Part shown: one piece after another, positions 39,651 to 52,179 of the stretch
Layout of the letters: every line of letters starts with the position of its first letter
How positions within the stretch are numbered: position 1 is the stretch's first letter
NCBI GenBank assembly: GCA_030544235.1
Contig: CM060478.1
Span: 7,652,227-7,716,226 of the forward strand
Reading direction: 5' to 3'
Length of the DNA: 64,000 nucleotides
From: Lepturacanthus savala
Taxonomy: Eukaryota; Chordata; Actinopteri; Scombriformes; Trichiuridae
Program-made: the position numbers and the translations under genes
Notes under the pieces: model-generated
Seen by the model: the letters and a program-made list of their open reading frames with translations, nothing else
What the model was told of the DNA's origin: nothing
Databases searched by the model: none

Positions 39651-41558
39651 GGTGTTTGAAAGGGGAACGTAGAGGAAGTTCTTCTTTATGGTTTGTGTGA
39701 ATTCCAGAGAGTAAAAGTGAAGCAGGAAGGGATAATTAAGTTGTTCGCGACACTATCCATCGCTGATTGATGGCTGAAGACAGCTCTAATGGAGACTGGG
39801 CTGTTTAAGACGAGTTAATGCTCTTAAGTTCATAAGCAGAGGACACCGTGACCCTGCAGCCACGGCTTCAGTCGCGCTCAGGTGATGTCACGCTGCTTAC
39901 CAGGAAACGTCCGGGTTTCACAAAGGTTTCCTGCATGGAGGATGCACTAATCAATGCTTATATATCAACACTGTGGTAATTATGTGTGATGTGAGTCTCC
40001 GCAAGTGACGAACCCAGAGTTATCACTTAAGTTGTGATTTGCTTTATGCATGGGCGTGTTATTGGGGGGGAAAGTGGACCAGGCACATGAAAATCCAGAT
40101 TTTTCTTTTGATGAATAAATGAATTGGGCCCTCCAGTCATTTAAAATGGTGTCAAACATATTACTAACATTATGAGAGAAGGAACTTTGTGCCACAGTAC
40201 TATTATGGACATTCTGGGGGGTTTAGTCCACCCACAGACAGCAGCTGGTGACAAATGTAATGTTAGTGAACCCAGATTGAATATAGGCCAAATGCATTAA
40301 TTCAGGTGGTAAATGAAAGCTCTGATCTGATTGTAGCTTAAAGCCCGGATACAGGGCCCAGAATTTGGTGCTAACCCCTTGGTTTTACGACCCACAACTT
40401 TACTATTTTGGTTCAGTTCTATTGTTTGACAAGAATCGCTGAGACATTTATATCACACAATGGTGAATTGTAACATATGGACAGTAGTTGCCTTTAGAGA
40501 ACTGAGCTTGTGAGCTGTGAAACTACAAATGTAGCCCAAAATGTTCTGGGAATGTCTATTGAAAGATCTTGTGTGGTTAGATGGGTGTTCCAGTAAGTTA
40601 CATGAGCATTGTTAACTATATAATAAAAACCAATTAAATACTGTGATTTTAGCTGTATTTATAGTATTAGGTGATTATAATCGTGCAATAAAAATCAATT
40701 CAAAAAGTCACGAATGTATTGGGAAGGTTAATTGAACAAAAACATTTGCACAACATTAGTAATTGTGATGATGTAGATTAGTATAATATTTTGGAAAAGT
40801 TACCAAATTGAAACATGGAAGTGACTGGAATGTCACAGGAACGTGGTGTGTTAGCTGAGTAATGATGTTTTCATCGTTTTCACCAGAATTTTGTGTTTAG
40901 TGGCACTTCAGCATGAAATCGGAGCATTCTGGGAGGAATGCAAATTATGCAGCAGGACAAATTTCATGCGGTTTGTAAATCTCTTTATTCTGCAGCGTTA
41001 GCGTTAAGAACGTACAGTCTGTAGTTTAAAAAAAGTTGGAACTCGAAGCACTTCATTTGAAAGGCAAATGTGAATTTAAAACGTGAATTAGAGCAGCTCT
41101 CCTCTTTTTATTTCTGGAGGATTTATGAGGCCGGTGGCAGCTCACCATCTGCAGCCAACCTGTGTGTTATTATATCAGCGCAGCGGCTGAGAGGCGACTG
41201 CTGCCAACCAGGCTGAGTGTAAACATCACCAGAGTAAAAAAAAAAAAAAAAAATCATTTCATAAAAGATTCCCCTGTCCTACTCAAATTCTGGAATAACT
41301 TCAATGCACACTTTTTAAAATATTATCTCTAGGGTGCTACTGCCCTCATTCCACTTTGTGTACAGAAAATCTATGGAATGGATCTGACATCGGCTCATGA
41401 TAAGAACACAGTAAGGAATGCTTGTAGTGTTGAATCAAAGATAGGTTATCAGTCAATTTTTTTTTAACACTAATAGAAAAAGGCTCAGTTTCAGGAAGAA
41501 CAGGCACGAGGAAGCGACTGATTTTTCGGGTTCACGTGTTCGGCTCTTCCCTCTGCCG
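39651..41558. other. Convergent spacer and likely tmem254 3' UTR
   Basis: No gene is seen. TTTATT words (AATAAA on the minus strand) near 41107 and 40981 could end the tmem254 transcript. A poly-A run lies at 41237-41253. Otherwise unremarkable AT-rich sequence. Confidence 0.45.
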
Positions 41559-44417
41559 TCAGTGGTGTTTGGGACGCTCGGGGTCGTACTTGAGGAGCAG
41601 GCCGAGGGAAGCGAACCCAAACAGAAAGGTCTGGAAAAACCACATGCAGCGAGTGGCCGTGCTCTTGATGCCTTTGTTGCTGCAGGAAGACGGAGAAGGA
41701 GCAACAAGCGAACCATAGCGCTGTTTGAATTCACCTACAATGTTGTTAAAATGCCAAATATGCTTACAGTACGAGTGTGTCTGACATGATTTTTAAGGCC
41801 TTTGGGATCATAAAACCGTTTGAGAGACTCAATTTCATAGCAGAAGTTGTCTTGGAAACAGATATATAATAGAAAAAAAAGATTACATCACCATCTAGTG
41901 GACAGCAAATAAGATTATTAATGTTCTTACCTGCACACCTTCAATGCAATTAAAGCCTCAAAGAGATGGACGATCCAGGCAGCCACCCACCTGTAACAGA
42001 GGAGCTTCTATTGAACTCAACAATGATACTGTAAACATTAACTTAAGGGAAAAAAATCTTTAGTTCAGAAGTTCATAAAGGAGTGGGGTCTGAAACCTTC
42101 CCAACATTCTTTAGTTCTCCTCCTGACACCCAGCTCACCATTATTAGTGCTGAAATAACAGCAGTCACATGACATCCTACACAAAGATCAACCACTTAAC
42201 ACCTTCCCATTTGACACTCAGGCTTAACAGCTGTTCTGTAAGTCACATGACTTAGCCAATATCAATACATCATCCTTTTATTGCCTGTCTTAATACTCAC
42301 AGCAGTCATGTGACTTAAACGACTAATTAGCAAAGTGCTCTGCCTGTGGTAGTAACGATGTGTAAATGGCGGAGAACATTAAGGCAGTAGTTGATTAAAT
42401 AGTATATTTTAGCACCGTGGTATTGCTGCCTTTTATTGTATTAAAGGGCCATCAACATATTTAGAAGAGCATGTGAAAGACATTAGCATTTTTGTATTCT
42501 AGACCAAATGTTGACATGTTTTCTTTTTTTTTAAAAAGGGTAAAACTGTAGGTGTGGAGTATGTAGTGTATTTCTCTTGTGGTCAAAGGTCACTGGTGAT
42601 GCAAACAAAGCCTCATCGCTTACCCTTTGTACATAATGTTAGCGTAGTTATCCACCAGGTAGCTGCAGAAGGTGCCGAATGGACCGAGAAGCCCGAACGG
42701 GATTTTCTCTGGGACAATCACGACGCACTGCAAAACACAGATGGAGCAGTTCACAGCCAACACGTATTCTGTAAAATCCTCTATCCTCTATCTAAGACTT
42801 ACTCTGACCGTGGAATGACCAGAGGGGGGAAATAAAAGTGGGAACAGCAGCTTCTTCTTTTTAAAAAGCAAACATTGCAGTCAGCAATGCTCGGATTCAT
42901 TTGGTTACGGCAACCATCTGTCTGCTCTTAGGCAATGAGCCGCTGCATCAATTAGTGAATGCACAGAGTCAATAACTAACATTCTGTTTATTTCTCATGC
43001 AGCGTGAATGGCTTCTATGCAGCAATTTTTGGAACACGGGTTGTGCAAAGAGGCCGCCTTGTGATATGTCACTAAAATTGCATTTGATACAGTTCTGGAG
43101 GAGAATTAGTTCTGCACCACATTGTCTTTTTGGATTTTTTTGGTGGGCTGCAGGCCTATGGGTGGGTGGGTTGCTGGGAAGGCTGCATCTTTTCAGGCTT
43201 TGAAGCTGACTCTATATTTTCTATGTCGTATCCCAGAATCTGATTAACTTCTTCACGACTCTTGTACAAACCATAATCTGGTTTTAGCCGTTAACTTGTC
43301 ATTTGGAGCCATTTAAATAACTCACTGTGCAGGAAAATGCAGGCACTATTATCTTTTAGCTGTGCAAAACAAGAAGAGACTCTTATTATAGTCATAATAA
43401 TTCAATCAATCAACTAAAATCAATAGTTTAAAGTATTTAAATTTTATTTAAACTGAATATTTTAGTCTAAGTTAACGAAAAGTTATTTTAAGACATCTTG
43501 CAGTTTCATTTAAGCCTCAAAACGTGCTTATAGCCAATAAATAAATAAATATAAGTGGACGGGAGTATTATTAGCACAAATAACATCCCATAATAATAGC
43601 ATGTTGTCTCTCCTGTCCAGCTGTGTCATGTCAGGTATGTGTCTGCTGCATGGAAACACAAAAAGCCATTGTTGGGAGGGGCCCTTTGCCCACACATACT
43701 GTTCAATACACAGTTTATATAACACCTAAAGACTGAGCTCGTGCTTATCCAGCGACTTCTGATTATGAAATGACTTACGACTGAGGAATCGATGCGATGC
43801 TGCAACACCATACTGCGAAACAGCGGTGGATGTATTTATTGGTGTAAACAATATGTGACAATGTTGTTTGGAGAATCACGTATTGACTGGCAGCTAAACA
43901 TACGTGAACTTTCGAGTCATTTCTTCGCCAGATTTGAACACGAGCAAATACCTTATTTATCTGCTCGTACAGGAGGAGGCGGGCGCTAACTCACATCTGT
44001 CTTCTCTTGTTTGATGGACTTTGCACAGGAGGTTAGTTTGACCCGTGCTGTCAGTGGGCCGATTGATTCCCGATAAGATAAAGATAAATCAATAAAACCG
44101 TGACTTGGCAATGACCTCGAACGCGAAATTTCAAGTTTAATTGCGATATATAAATACACGTATACACAAATGTTCCAAGAGACGGCAACGTGCGGCGTTT
44201 TTTTTTTTTCATAATAACGAGCCCGGACGACATTAAACGCGACACAACAGAAGAAATAAGGACGGACGCGTGGCTCGTCTTCATTCTACCGCACTTCCCC
44301 GTGTCTCCAGAGCTCATTTAATGTACTTACAGTGAAATATCCCATCGACAGAGTCACGCTGACGATCCAGAACAGGCTGGTTCTTTTAAAGTAGTCGCAT
44401 CCATCACTTTTAGCCAT
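41559..44417 (-). CDS. tmem254: Transmembrane protein 254
   Basis: Four minus-strand coding exons: 44331-44417, 42624-42727, 41931-41990, 41559-41679. All junctions are GT-AG with agreeing phases, and the product is 123 residues, the length I recall for human TMEM254. It begins MAKSDGCDYFKRTSLFWIV. Recognisable blocks are the first membrane segment (LFWIVSVTLSMGYFT), the loop IPFGLLGPFGTFCSYLVDN, the second segment (WVAAWIVHLFEALIALKVC), the basic NKGIKS turn, and the third segment (MWFFQTFLFGFASLGLLL), followed by a short KYDPERPKHH tail. It is a small multi-pass membrane protein of unknown biochemical role. plac9 lies in the same orientation further left, as neighbours do in human, but with the PLP-enzyme gene between them on the other strand. 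Confidence 0.93.
42165..42313. promoter_or_regulatory. Cluster of three M-box/CLEAR-like E-boxes
   Basis: TCACATGA at 42165-42172 and 42243-42250, and TCATGTGA at 42306-42313, each within GTCACATGAC-like context. MITF/TFE-family factors recognise such sites. They lie in tmem254 intron 2. No function is shown by sequence alone. Confidence 0.35.
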
Positions 44418-44925
44418 AGCTGCTGCTCTGAGCCGGTGCAGCGGTCAAATATGTCCGTGTGGTAATAACAGCGGAGGGATATAAGCTGTAAACAGGCGTG
44501 TTCTGTACAAGAAGAAAAAGTAGAGATGAAATGTTGTAATCATCCGTTGATTCGAACTTTTCAGCCACTGTGGAGTTTTATTATTACGATATATGCATTT
44601 ATAAATTATTATTATGAACAATTTTACAGTAAAATGTCACTGCAATGCTGCCCCCTGTGGTGGTTGAATTTGTTATTATTATTATTATTATTAATATTAC
44701 TTATTTTTTATTTCAATGCTATATCCTTTTTATTTCTGTCCTTTCAACACCAACAAGATGCATACACTGTAATGGAAAAAAAGACAAATGCAATAAAACT
44801 CTCTTTAACCTCTCAACCTCTTTAATATTTTAGACTATATTTGACTTTACATTATAATCTAATCTAATATATAGCTAATAATATAACATTAAAGTTATTA
44901 CATTTTGGAGTTATGCAGCTACATG

Positions 44926-44931
<6 letters not shown>

Positions 44932-44990
<59 letters not shown>
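44932..44990. repeat. TA microsatellite
   Basis: About 29 uninterrupted AT units. A shorter run lies at 45557-45575. Confidence 0.95.
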
Positions 44991-44995
<5 letters not shown>

Positions 44996-46368
44996 CAATG
45001 TGTCATTATGTAAAATCATTACAATATATTTATTTTATACTATTTTACACAGAACCAAATCATTAACCTAATTGAAATCATCAAATATGTCAGTAATGTT
45101 TTTTTATTTTAAATATATTATGTAGCATATGAATTTCAAATGCATTTTTAACTTATAAATCAATACCATATATGAAAGTTCACACTTATCCTACTCCCAA
45201 ACTGATGTATAAGTTGTTTTGTCTCTTTTTGTACTGACAGCCGCAGTGGCAGCATCACTGTTCTCCTGTTTGTAGGATTATGCCTAATTTACATGAAGAG
45301 ATAAGCTGATCAGAGTTTAAAAACATGTAGATCCTTATAGTGCCAAAACAAAACTAAACAAAGCACTTTATAGTGATTTTGCATTACTTGAATAGCCTAT
45401 GGTCAGAATCAGTGTTAAGTTATCTTTTATCACTCGATCATTGTATGTAAACTTGGGCGTAATATGTATTCAATCGTGGAACAGTTCATTGACTTTTTCT
45501 TCTTTATTTTAGATAATGAAACACACAGTGCAAGTTTTTAAAAAATATTTTTATAATATATATATATATATATATTTAAAATTCAATACAATCATTAATT
45601 CACAAGTTTAGGAGCTTCTATAGTCAGCAAAGTGTTGCCTATGATGCCTGATAGGATTTGGATAAATCAGAGGGAGAGTTGGTTTCAGGAGCCGTCTGCA
45701 AGTATGGAGACATTGATTCTGCTAGTTGCCCAAATAAAGATAAAAGATAAATGGCTTGTTTCTTTGCAGATAACTTTGCCAAACTTCAAGCTGCACTGTT
45801 TTCTATGCTTACAAATACTGTAAATCTGTGCGTGCACTTTGCCCTTTTGTACTATTTGACTTTTGACTCAGGTGCTAGAATTTATAGAAAGTTCAGAAAT
45901 CACAATAAATCAACCGGCCCGGAAAGAGGTCACAGTGAAGATTACAGCATATTGTGAATGGGCACAGGATGAACCTTATTTAACCCCTTTGGAATTAAAT
46001 AAACGGGATATTTCGGCGAAGCAGTCATGTGGCTGTTTTCAGGCAGCATGTCAGCACAAAGAAGACAGCGGTGAAATATTGAGGTTAAAGGTCACAGTGT
46101 CTGCATACAGCTCAGTCAAAGCCTGGACATGTTAAATCATTTGACAAGCTCACTTTGATGCTCACTATAATGAAGCTGCCACGCGGGGACCAAATAACTG
46201 TCCAATTAATCACTGAATAATTACCCACCTTTGTCTTCCTGCTTGTGTTAGCAGGAAGCCGCTTCGCATGTGAAAAGAAATCGAGCCACAGATTGGCTTC
46301 AGCTCAGACTACTGTTTTGTATTTTTGCCGAGGCCTGTGAGTTAAATATTTTTTTTTAAGGCTGCTGT

Positions 46369-46625
46369 TGATTAATGCTCAACCTGTGGCGACAGCTGCC
46401 CCCTCCCTCTGGATCTCACTCCCAACAAACATCTGCATTTGCACCAGTCAAAACCTCACTCATCAAAACCTGTCTTTTTGAAATAGATTTTAACGTTTAA
46501 ACTATATTTTTCTAATGTTTAATGTAGATTTATATTTATATCTTTATCTCTGTAATTTTTCTCTTGTAAATTTGTGTAAACTATCTTTAAGTACCTTGAA
46601 AAGTTCCCATAAATGAAATATATCA
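46369..46625 (+). mobile_element. 3' tail of an L2-like LINE (fragment)
   Basis: A short frame with SLPTNICICTSQNLTHQNL and CLFEI resembles the C-terminus of fish LINE ORF2. It is followed by an AT-rich tail and GTACCTTGAAAAGTTCCC then ATAAATGAAATA, close to the usual end of such elements. Truncated. Confidence 0.5.
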
Positions 46626-47275
46626 TATTGTTTATATTAATATTAGTATTATTATAGTTTGAAATGGTTTGTTTGTGCATTAATCAGATGAATATTAGTA
46701 ACCAAATCTGAATTAAGCCCTGAAAGACATTAGTTTACTTTTTTATTGATTAATTACTTGTGCTTAGTTGTATTTTTGTCTCTTCAGAACATATGCAACC
46801 TTAAAATCACCGGCTTAATACTGTGTGTATTAATACGTTATAATATGCATCAAAGATAAACTACATAATATCATTATTAAAACAGGAGCACACAAAGACA
46901 CAAAAATTGATGCGGTTCAGCTAATGAAAACTAATAAAGTTTTAAAATTATATGTCACATGTTTAGCAGAATACAAACACCAAAACCTTCATAATTATTC
47001 TGAGGTATAAGTACTTGTCATCGTTGAGTTAAATGGTTTCGACGAGGCTCTAACAATCCTCCTTTTCACAGCCCAAGTCATTCTGTCATGTATCATATTT
47101 GCTATTGACCTCGCCGCCGCTCTGATAGGGATGAGGTGATAACGGGGCGGTGGTCTTGGTGGTGAGGACCCTCCGCTCAGAATACTTCCGTTGACCACCG
47201 CCCATTCGCAAAATGACACCCCTCCCCAACTATGTTATGGCTTTACCATGGCCTTCTGGGCTCTCAGGTGATCAG

Positions 47276-47283
47276 TATATAAG
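47276..47283 (+). promoter_or_regulatory. TATA box of the Mxtx-like homeobox gene
   Basis: TATATAAG 107 bases upstream of the start codon, placing initiation near 47307. The spacing to the ATG leaves an 80-base 5' UTR. Confidence 0.65.
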
Positions 47284-47389
47284 GTGGATTGACTCAACAG
47301 GGAGAGGTACTCAGAGCCTCCCAGTGAAGCAACACACTGCAGGTCAGAGACTCAAAGAAGAGATCAATCCCTGCTCTCCCATTCATTTG

Positions 47390-49310
47390 ATGGCTGCTAT
47401 GTGGAAGGACTCCAGCAACGGTAAGACATTTCTAAAATATGGAAACCAAGGTGTTTTGCTTGTTAGTTTTTGTTTATAACCTGCAGTTATATCCTTTTGG
47501 GGTTTTTTTGCAAAGTGTTATATTGTGTTAATGTGACCCAGCTGTGCATGGCATAGCTCAGTTCAGCCTCTTTTTCTTTTCTAAAAGGCAGATCCTTGTA
47601 TTAGATTGCGCATACATGTTTCACTAATGTTAAACCAACCACATATAAGGCTAAAACCTCTTAAGGAATTTCTAATGAGACATAATCGGTTATGTTTGTT
47701 TCGTCTAAGGTAGAGCTCAGCATCACTGTAGAAAGAACCAAAGCAACAGATCTACTTCTAAAATTCTTATACATCATTATTTTTTTATTAATGATTCTTA
47801 ATTCAATTTGTAAGAGGAACTTTTAACGATTGAAATTGATGGAATGATGTGTCGGTGACCCCAGTTCTGATCTAGAACCTGCTCTCTTCTCCTCCCCCAG
47901 ATGACGCCAGGCCCGCGGGCTCCGCCGGCGCCTCCTCTCGCAGCGCCAGCCGCAGGAAGAGGACCAGCTTCTCCAAAGAGCACGTGGAGCTCCTGCGCAT
48001 CACCTTCGAGACCGACCCGTACCCAGGCATCAGCCTCAGAGAGAGCCTGTCCCAGACCACCGGCCTCCCAGAGTCACGCATCCAGGTATTTACCACAAAA
48101 ACCCCTGTCTTTTAAGGGATAAATAAATATGAAGGTGAAATAAACGAATTGTTTGAAGTCAATGAAATTCGTTGACATAAGTTTTCAAATTATCTGTATT
48201 TGGGGAATTGGATACCGGTGTTGCATAAGCAAACATGTGGTAAGGCATTGTAGTGTGTTTCTTATCATTAGAAGGCCTCTGTTTTCAAATGCATCCTGCA
48301 TAGAATTATTGATGCCGCTATCACTCTATCAATTGATTTCTCTATCTTTAAAGATGACACAAGCTGTTTTTATCAGCATCTTATTTGACATGGCAGATAG
48401 ACTGTGCAGCAGGCTTTGATGGCTATGAACTACTAGAGCTGCTCCCCCCTTCCTACACCGGAGCTTGTTTGGCCAGAAAAAAAATGATTAACAGAACAGA
48501 ATCTGCCGCTTGTCATGTCCCGCTCTAAATGTCGACGCCTCTTTTTTTTTTCTCTCTCTTCCCGTCCAGGTGTGGTTTCAGAACAGGAGAGCTCGCACCC
48601 TGAAGTGCAAAGGGGGCAAGAAGGCGCTGTGGCAGGCCGACAGCCCTGTCCGGGATGCTCTGCCCCCGCCCCACGCCGGGGTCAGGGGCCCTCAGGCCGG
48701 CCTGATCCCTCAGGGACCCCCGCCCGCCTACCCGACCCAGGTGAAGGAGGAGATGGAGGAGGTCTGCTTCTGTCCTCCGGCCTACTCCCCCAGCGAGGAG
48801 TGCGGCCGCTACGGCTCCATGTACGCGCTCCAGCAGGGCAGCCCCCCCCTGAGGGGCTACTGGTCCCAGCAGCCCGGCAACCAGACGTCCCCCGTCCGGC
48901 CGCTGTGGTGCCACTCGCCCCTGGAACTGAGAAGCTACGGCTCCGGCTCCGGCCAGGCAGCGGCTTTCATGTACCCGGGACCGGCGGATCAGCAGATCTA
49001 CATGCCCTGCTCCACATCCCACTCCTCCACCCCGGACACCCCCGATTCCGGGTACTGGGACGGCAGCCATGACAACAGCCCGCCGCCAGAAGGCCCGTAC
49101 TTGCAGCTGGACGCCACATGGAGCGGAGGCACCCCGGAAGGACGCAGGGAGTCCAGGCATCCGTCGCTGGTCCACTACGCCCCCCTGCCTCAGCTGTCCC
49201 TGCAGGAGATCCTGGGGGAGCTGAATGAGGACTGGCTGGGAGGACAGGTACAGGACACTGCTGCTACTACTGCTGCTGCTGCTGCTGAGGAGAAAATGTC
49301 TTTCTGCTGA
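47390..49310 (+). CDS. mxtx1/mxtx2: Mix-type (Mxtx-like) paired-class homeobox transcription factor
   Basis: Three coding exons: 47390-47420, 47901-48085, 48570-49310. Phases agree and the product is 318 residues. The start MAAMWKDSSN follows a TATA box. The homeodomain covers residues 27-86: RRKRTSFSKEH in the N-terminal arm and helix 1, DPYPGISLRESLSQTTGLPE through helix 2, and RIQVWFQNRRARTLKCK in helix 3. Position 50 is Gln. The second intron falls between homeodomain positions 46 and 47, a classic paired-class site. The remaining 230 residues are rich in Pro, Ser, Gly and Tyr, with an acidic LQEILGELNEDWLGG stretch near the end that may activate transcription. In fish, Mxtx factors act in the yolk syncytial layer and in endoderm and mesoderm induction (established for zebrafish; inferred here). 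I cannot decide between mxtx1, mxtx2 and a Sebox-type relative. Confidence 0.82.
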
Positions 49311-49545
49311 TGACTGTGTGATGAGGGATTACAGGACAGTTAGAAATCACATGTAATATTTTTGATTTTGTTCTTTGTTGCTTCCAAGATATGTATATAA
49401 AAAAAAGACTTTGCAGCAATATTGGAAATTCAGATTGACAACAGTTTAGTTAATGTTTTATCCATTTATTCTGTATTTATAACCTCTATTTATGATTATC
49501 TGCACTTTTGTACAAATAAATCAGTAGTAATAAAGCATAAAAAAA
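49311..49545 (+). other. 3' UTR of the Mxtx-like gene
   Basis: Two overlapping polyadenylation signals (AATAAA at about 49516 and 49531) follow the TGA stop, giving a short 3' UTR of about 230 bases. Confidence 0.65.
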
Positions 49546-51170
49546 AGTATTTTGGGGTTGTTTTTTTTCATGCAAGAATTTATTTTGGGTTAAATTCCAA
49601 CCAATAAGATTCTTAAGGCTCTTCTGCTGCCCTGGAGGACTTAACTGGATTGAAGCTGGGAGAGAAAAGTGGTTACACACTACAGCCAGTAGATGGCAGT
49701 CATGAGCTGTGACACATTTCTTTCTTCCAAACCTCAGCCTCTTGTCTTCTATGGGGGGATACAAGGTCGAATGAAGCAATCCTATTAAAAATGAAAGGAT
49801 TCTCAATTTTAAAAATGAGATTTACGTTTTTTCTCAATTGTTTACAAACATTTTTTAATGTATTTTCCCCAAAAGACAAATTCACAAACCACACACACAA
49901 AATGCAAAACCCTACACATCTCCTGCAAAATGTTACCTTGCCTTTAAAACAATATATCTCCACAAAATGGTATCACACAAGTCCTAATACACCTAGAATA
50001 TAAAACTAGTTGATAGCATATTATTTATTACAATCCTTTTCAAGCTTTTAGGGTTACACCACATGGAATTTTTGACATTATCCCATATAATGTTTTTACT
50101 CAAATATAAAACAACACAGAAATATAACATTTAACAACTAAATAATATGTCATTATTGTAGCCTACACATCGCAGCAAATATACCTTGATGTGTAAATAG
50201 TTTCCACAGAACAAACAATAGAAAATAGGCCAGTACAGAAAAATGTAAAATAAAAAAGGCCCAAAAAAACAAAAACTAGGTTTCATCCGTCTTTGGCTCC
50301 TGTCACATCGTGGACATGACATTCTGTCCAAACCCAAGGAGATTTGGCATTGATGAAGAGAATAGTGTTTAAAAGAAAGAAAGAAAAACATAAATCGCTT
50401 GCAGAGAATAAAAGAAGTAAACAACCTGTAAATACATGTTGCCTGATGACCTTTTACAACATGTTGCCACTCACTGTAATGCTTGTGTTAAAAAAGGATG
50501 GAGTCATTTTGTAATTCCCATAACAAAGGCCATTCTTTCCACCTTTTCCTGATTCAAACTCACCCGCCAGATACTCGTGTGTATTTGCTGGGAGCGGCTA
50601 GAACGCGTCTCATCTTCCCACCATCTGTCATCAGCCTGGTGTGTCAGCCCTACAGTATGTTCCCGCTGGATCCCATGAACCCTACGCATATTTCTTTATC
50701 AAACACGCAACTGACGACTGTACACAGGATGCTAGGCCTGCCGTGACACTGTTTTCCAGCTTGTTTGTATTGTCCTGCTTGTTCCCGGCCTTCTGCCGTC
50801 ATCCTCAAGATGAGAAGGAAGGGTGTTGTCCTGTTGTTAGTGTTCGGCGTGGGTTCCTGTCCACAGAAACAACATACAAAAGGCCGGGATGTGGCTCCTC
50901 AGCCTCTGTACTCACTAAAGATAGCTCAGCAGACGATATGTCGCAGACTGTGGGCGTCTGACGTGGGTCAGGAAGGTGTTCGACAACACACGATGCTCAG
51001 AAAACAAGACGCAGAGAGCTAAGTGTAAAGGATAGTGGCGATAAACAGAAGCATCAAGAACCTTGACACCAGTATTATTCATGTCAATGAATTAGTACCC
51101 ACTTTAAAAAAAAATATTCTCATTCAGAATATGAAACATGCAAAAATTAAAATGTGTCATATGTGCAAAT
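49546..51170. other. Spacer, no gene seen
   Basis: AT-rich sequence right of the homeobox gene. Several open frames of 60-110 codons occur on both strands but show no domain, signal peptide or coherent exon signals. Confidence 0.5.
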
Positions 51171-51179
51171 GAACTCTTA

Positions 51180-51670
51180 ATAATAATAATAAATTTAATA
51201 ATAAATTTTATTTAAGAAGCGCCTTTCAGGTCACTCAAGGACACTTTACAAAGTTAGAACCAACAGTAACAGCAACACCAGAAAAAAACATTAAAATATT
51301 GGTAAGTATTTAATTAATTAATTAAGTATTAATAGTATAAAATAAAATAAAAACAACAAATAGAGATAAAACAAAAATAATGTAATATATTAAAGATAGA
51401 GATAAATAAACATAATGAATAAATAAATAAAAAATAAATAAAAAACATGCAAAAAAATAGAGGGGAATACTCGGATGAGGGATGTTGTGGATAGGCAATT
51501 TGAAACAGGTGGATTTTGAGTTTAGTTTTAAAGAGAAGGAGAGAGTTGGTGTTACGGATGTGATAGGTAGGTGTAATAGGTAGAAACTGCATCATTTGGT
51601 TAAAAAGGTCTCTAGTGATGCTTTTTAGGCTCACTTCCCTGAGATAGAAAGAAACTTTTATACACATTTA
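51180..51670 (-). mobile_element. 3' end of a LINE retrotransposon, minus strand
   Basis: The minus-strand frame carries HIRNTNSLLLFKTKLKIHLF, like the C-terminus of fish non-LTR ORF2. Downstream on the minus strand is an AT-rich tail ending with TTAATAATAATAATAAATTT-like repeats (plus-strand view), next to GCGCCTTTCAGGTCACTCAA. Truncated and inactive. Confidence 0.6.
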
Positions 51671-51754
51671 ATTAAAAAAAAATACTGATATTTTGTTTTT
51701 GATATTTCCAAAAAAAAAAAGTATTCAGAGACTTACAATACATTTGCCAAAACA

Positions 51755-52141
51755 ATATATGGTACAGTTCCAAAATGAGATCTGATTTTACAACTCATGG
51801 GAATGTGTTTGGGCAAAAGGAACATTTTTGTTTGATTCTACACACTTTTGACAACATTTCCCCCAAATTCCAAATAAAACAATATTTAAGCATTTATTTG
51901 CAGAAAATGACAAATGGTCAAAATAGCCAAAAATATACAATGTATTCAGACTTTACACTTACAATTTACACTTTAAAAGGAGTTCACCTAATCAGTACCT
52001 CTTTAAGCAGAATGAGGTGTACATGTTCTGGAATTAAACAGATGTTGGAATGGAATGACTGGAATACATGTAGAGATGCTGATTTCAGAAAAAAAAAAAT
52101 CCAGTGGTCTTTCTTTTTTTTTTTTTTCCTCCAGAGGTGTA
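51755..52141 (+). mobile_element. Tc1-like non-autonomous element, degraded copy 3
   Basis: Shared words with copy 1: ACATTTCCCCCAAATTCCAA, AGCATTTATTTGCA and TAAGCAGAATGAGGTGT. It ends with CCAGTGGTCTTTC, a T-run and TCCTCCAGAGGTGT. The left terminal repeat is eroded and the inside is shortened. Confidence 0.6.
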
Positions 52142-52179
52142 AATCATTTTCACTGCATTAATCATACTGCAGCCTGGTT

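Larger units (their letters stand above)
44418..47275. other. tmem254-homeobox spacer, no gene seen
   Basis: The divergent spacer starts with the tmem254 5' flank. It contains TA microsatellites and an L2-like LINE tail (listed separately). ATT triplet runs occur near 44674. No open frame has recognisable domains. Confidence 0.5.

Noticed and set aside
48515..49072. 185-codon plus-strand frame overlapping homeobox exon 3
   Set aside because: Second-frame shadow. It does not join in frame to the homeodomain exon, whereas the 48510 frame does.
48525..49175. 216-codon minus-strand open frame opposite homeobox exon 3
   Set aside because: Shadow of the GC-rich coding exon on the plus strand; no homology or splice logic, while the plus frame carries the homeodomain end.
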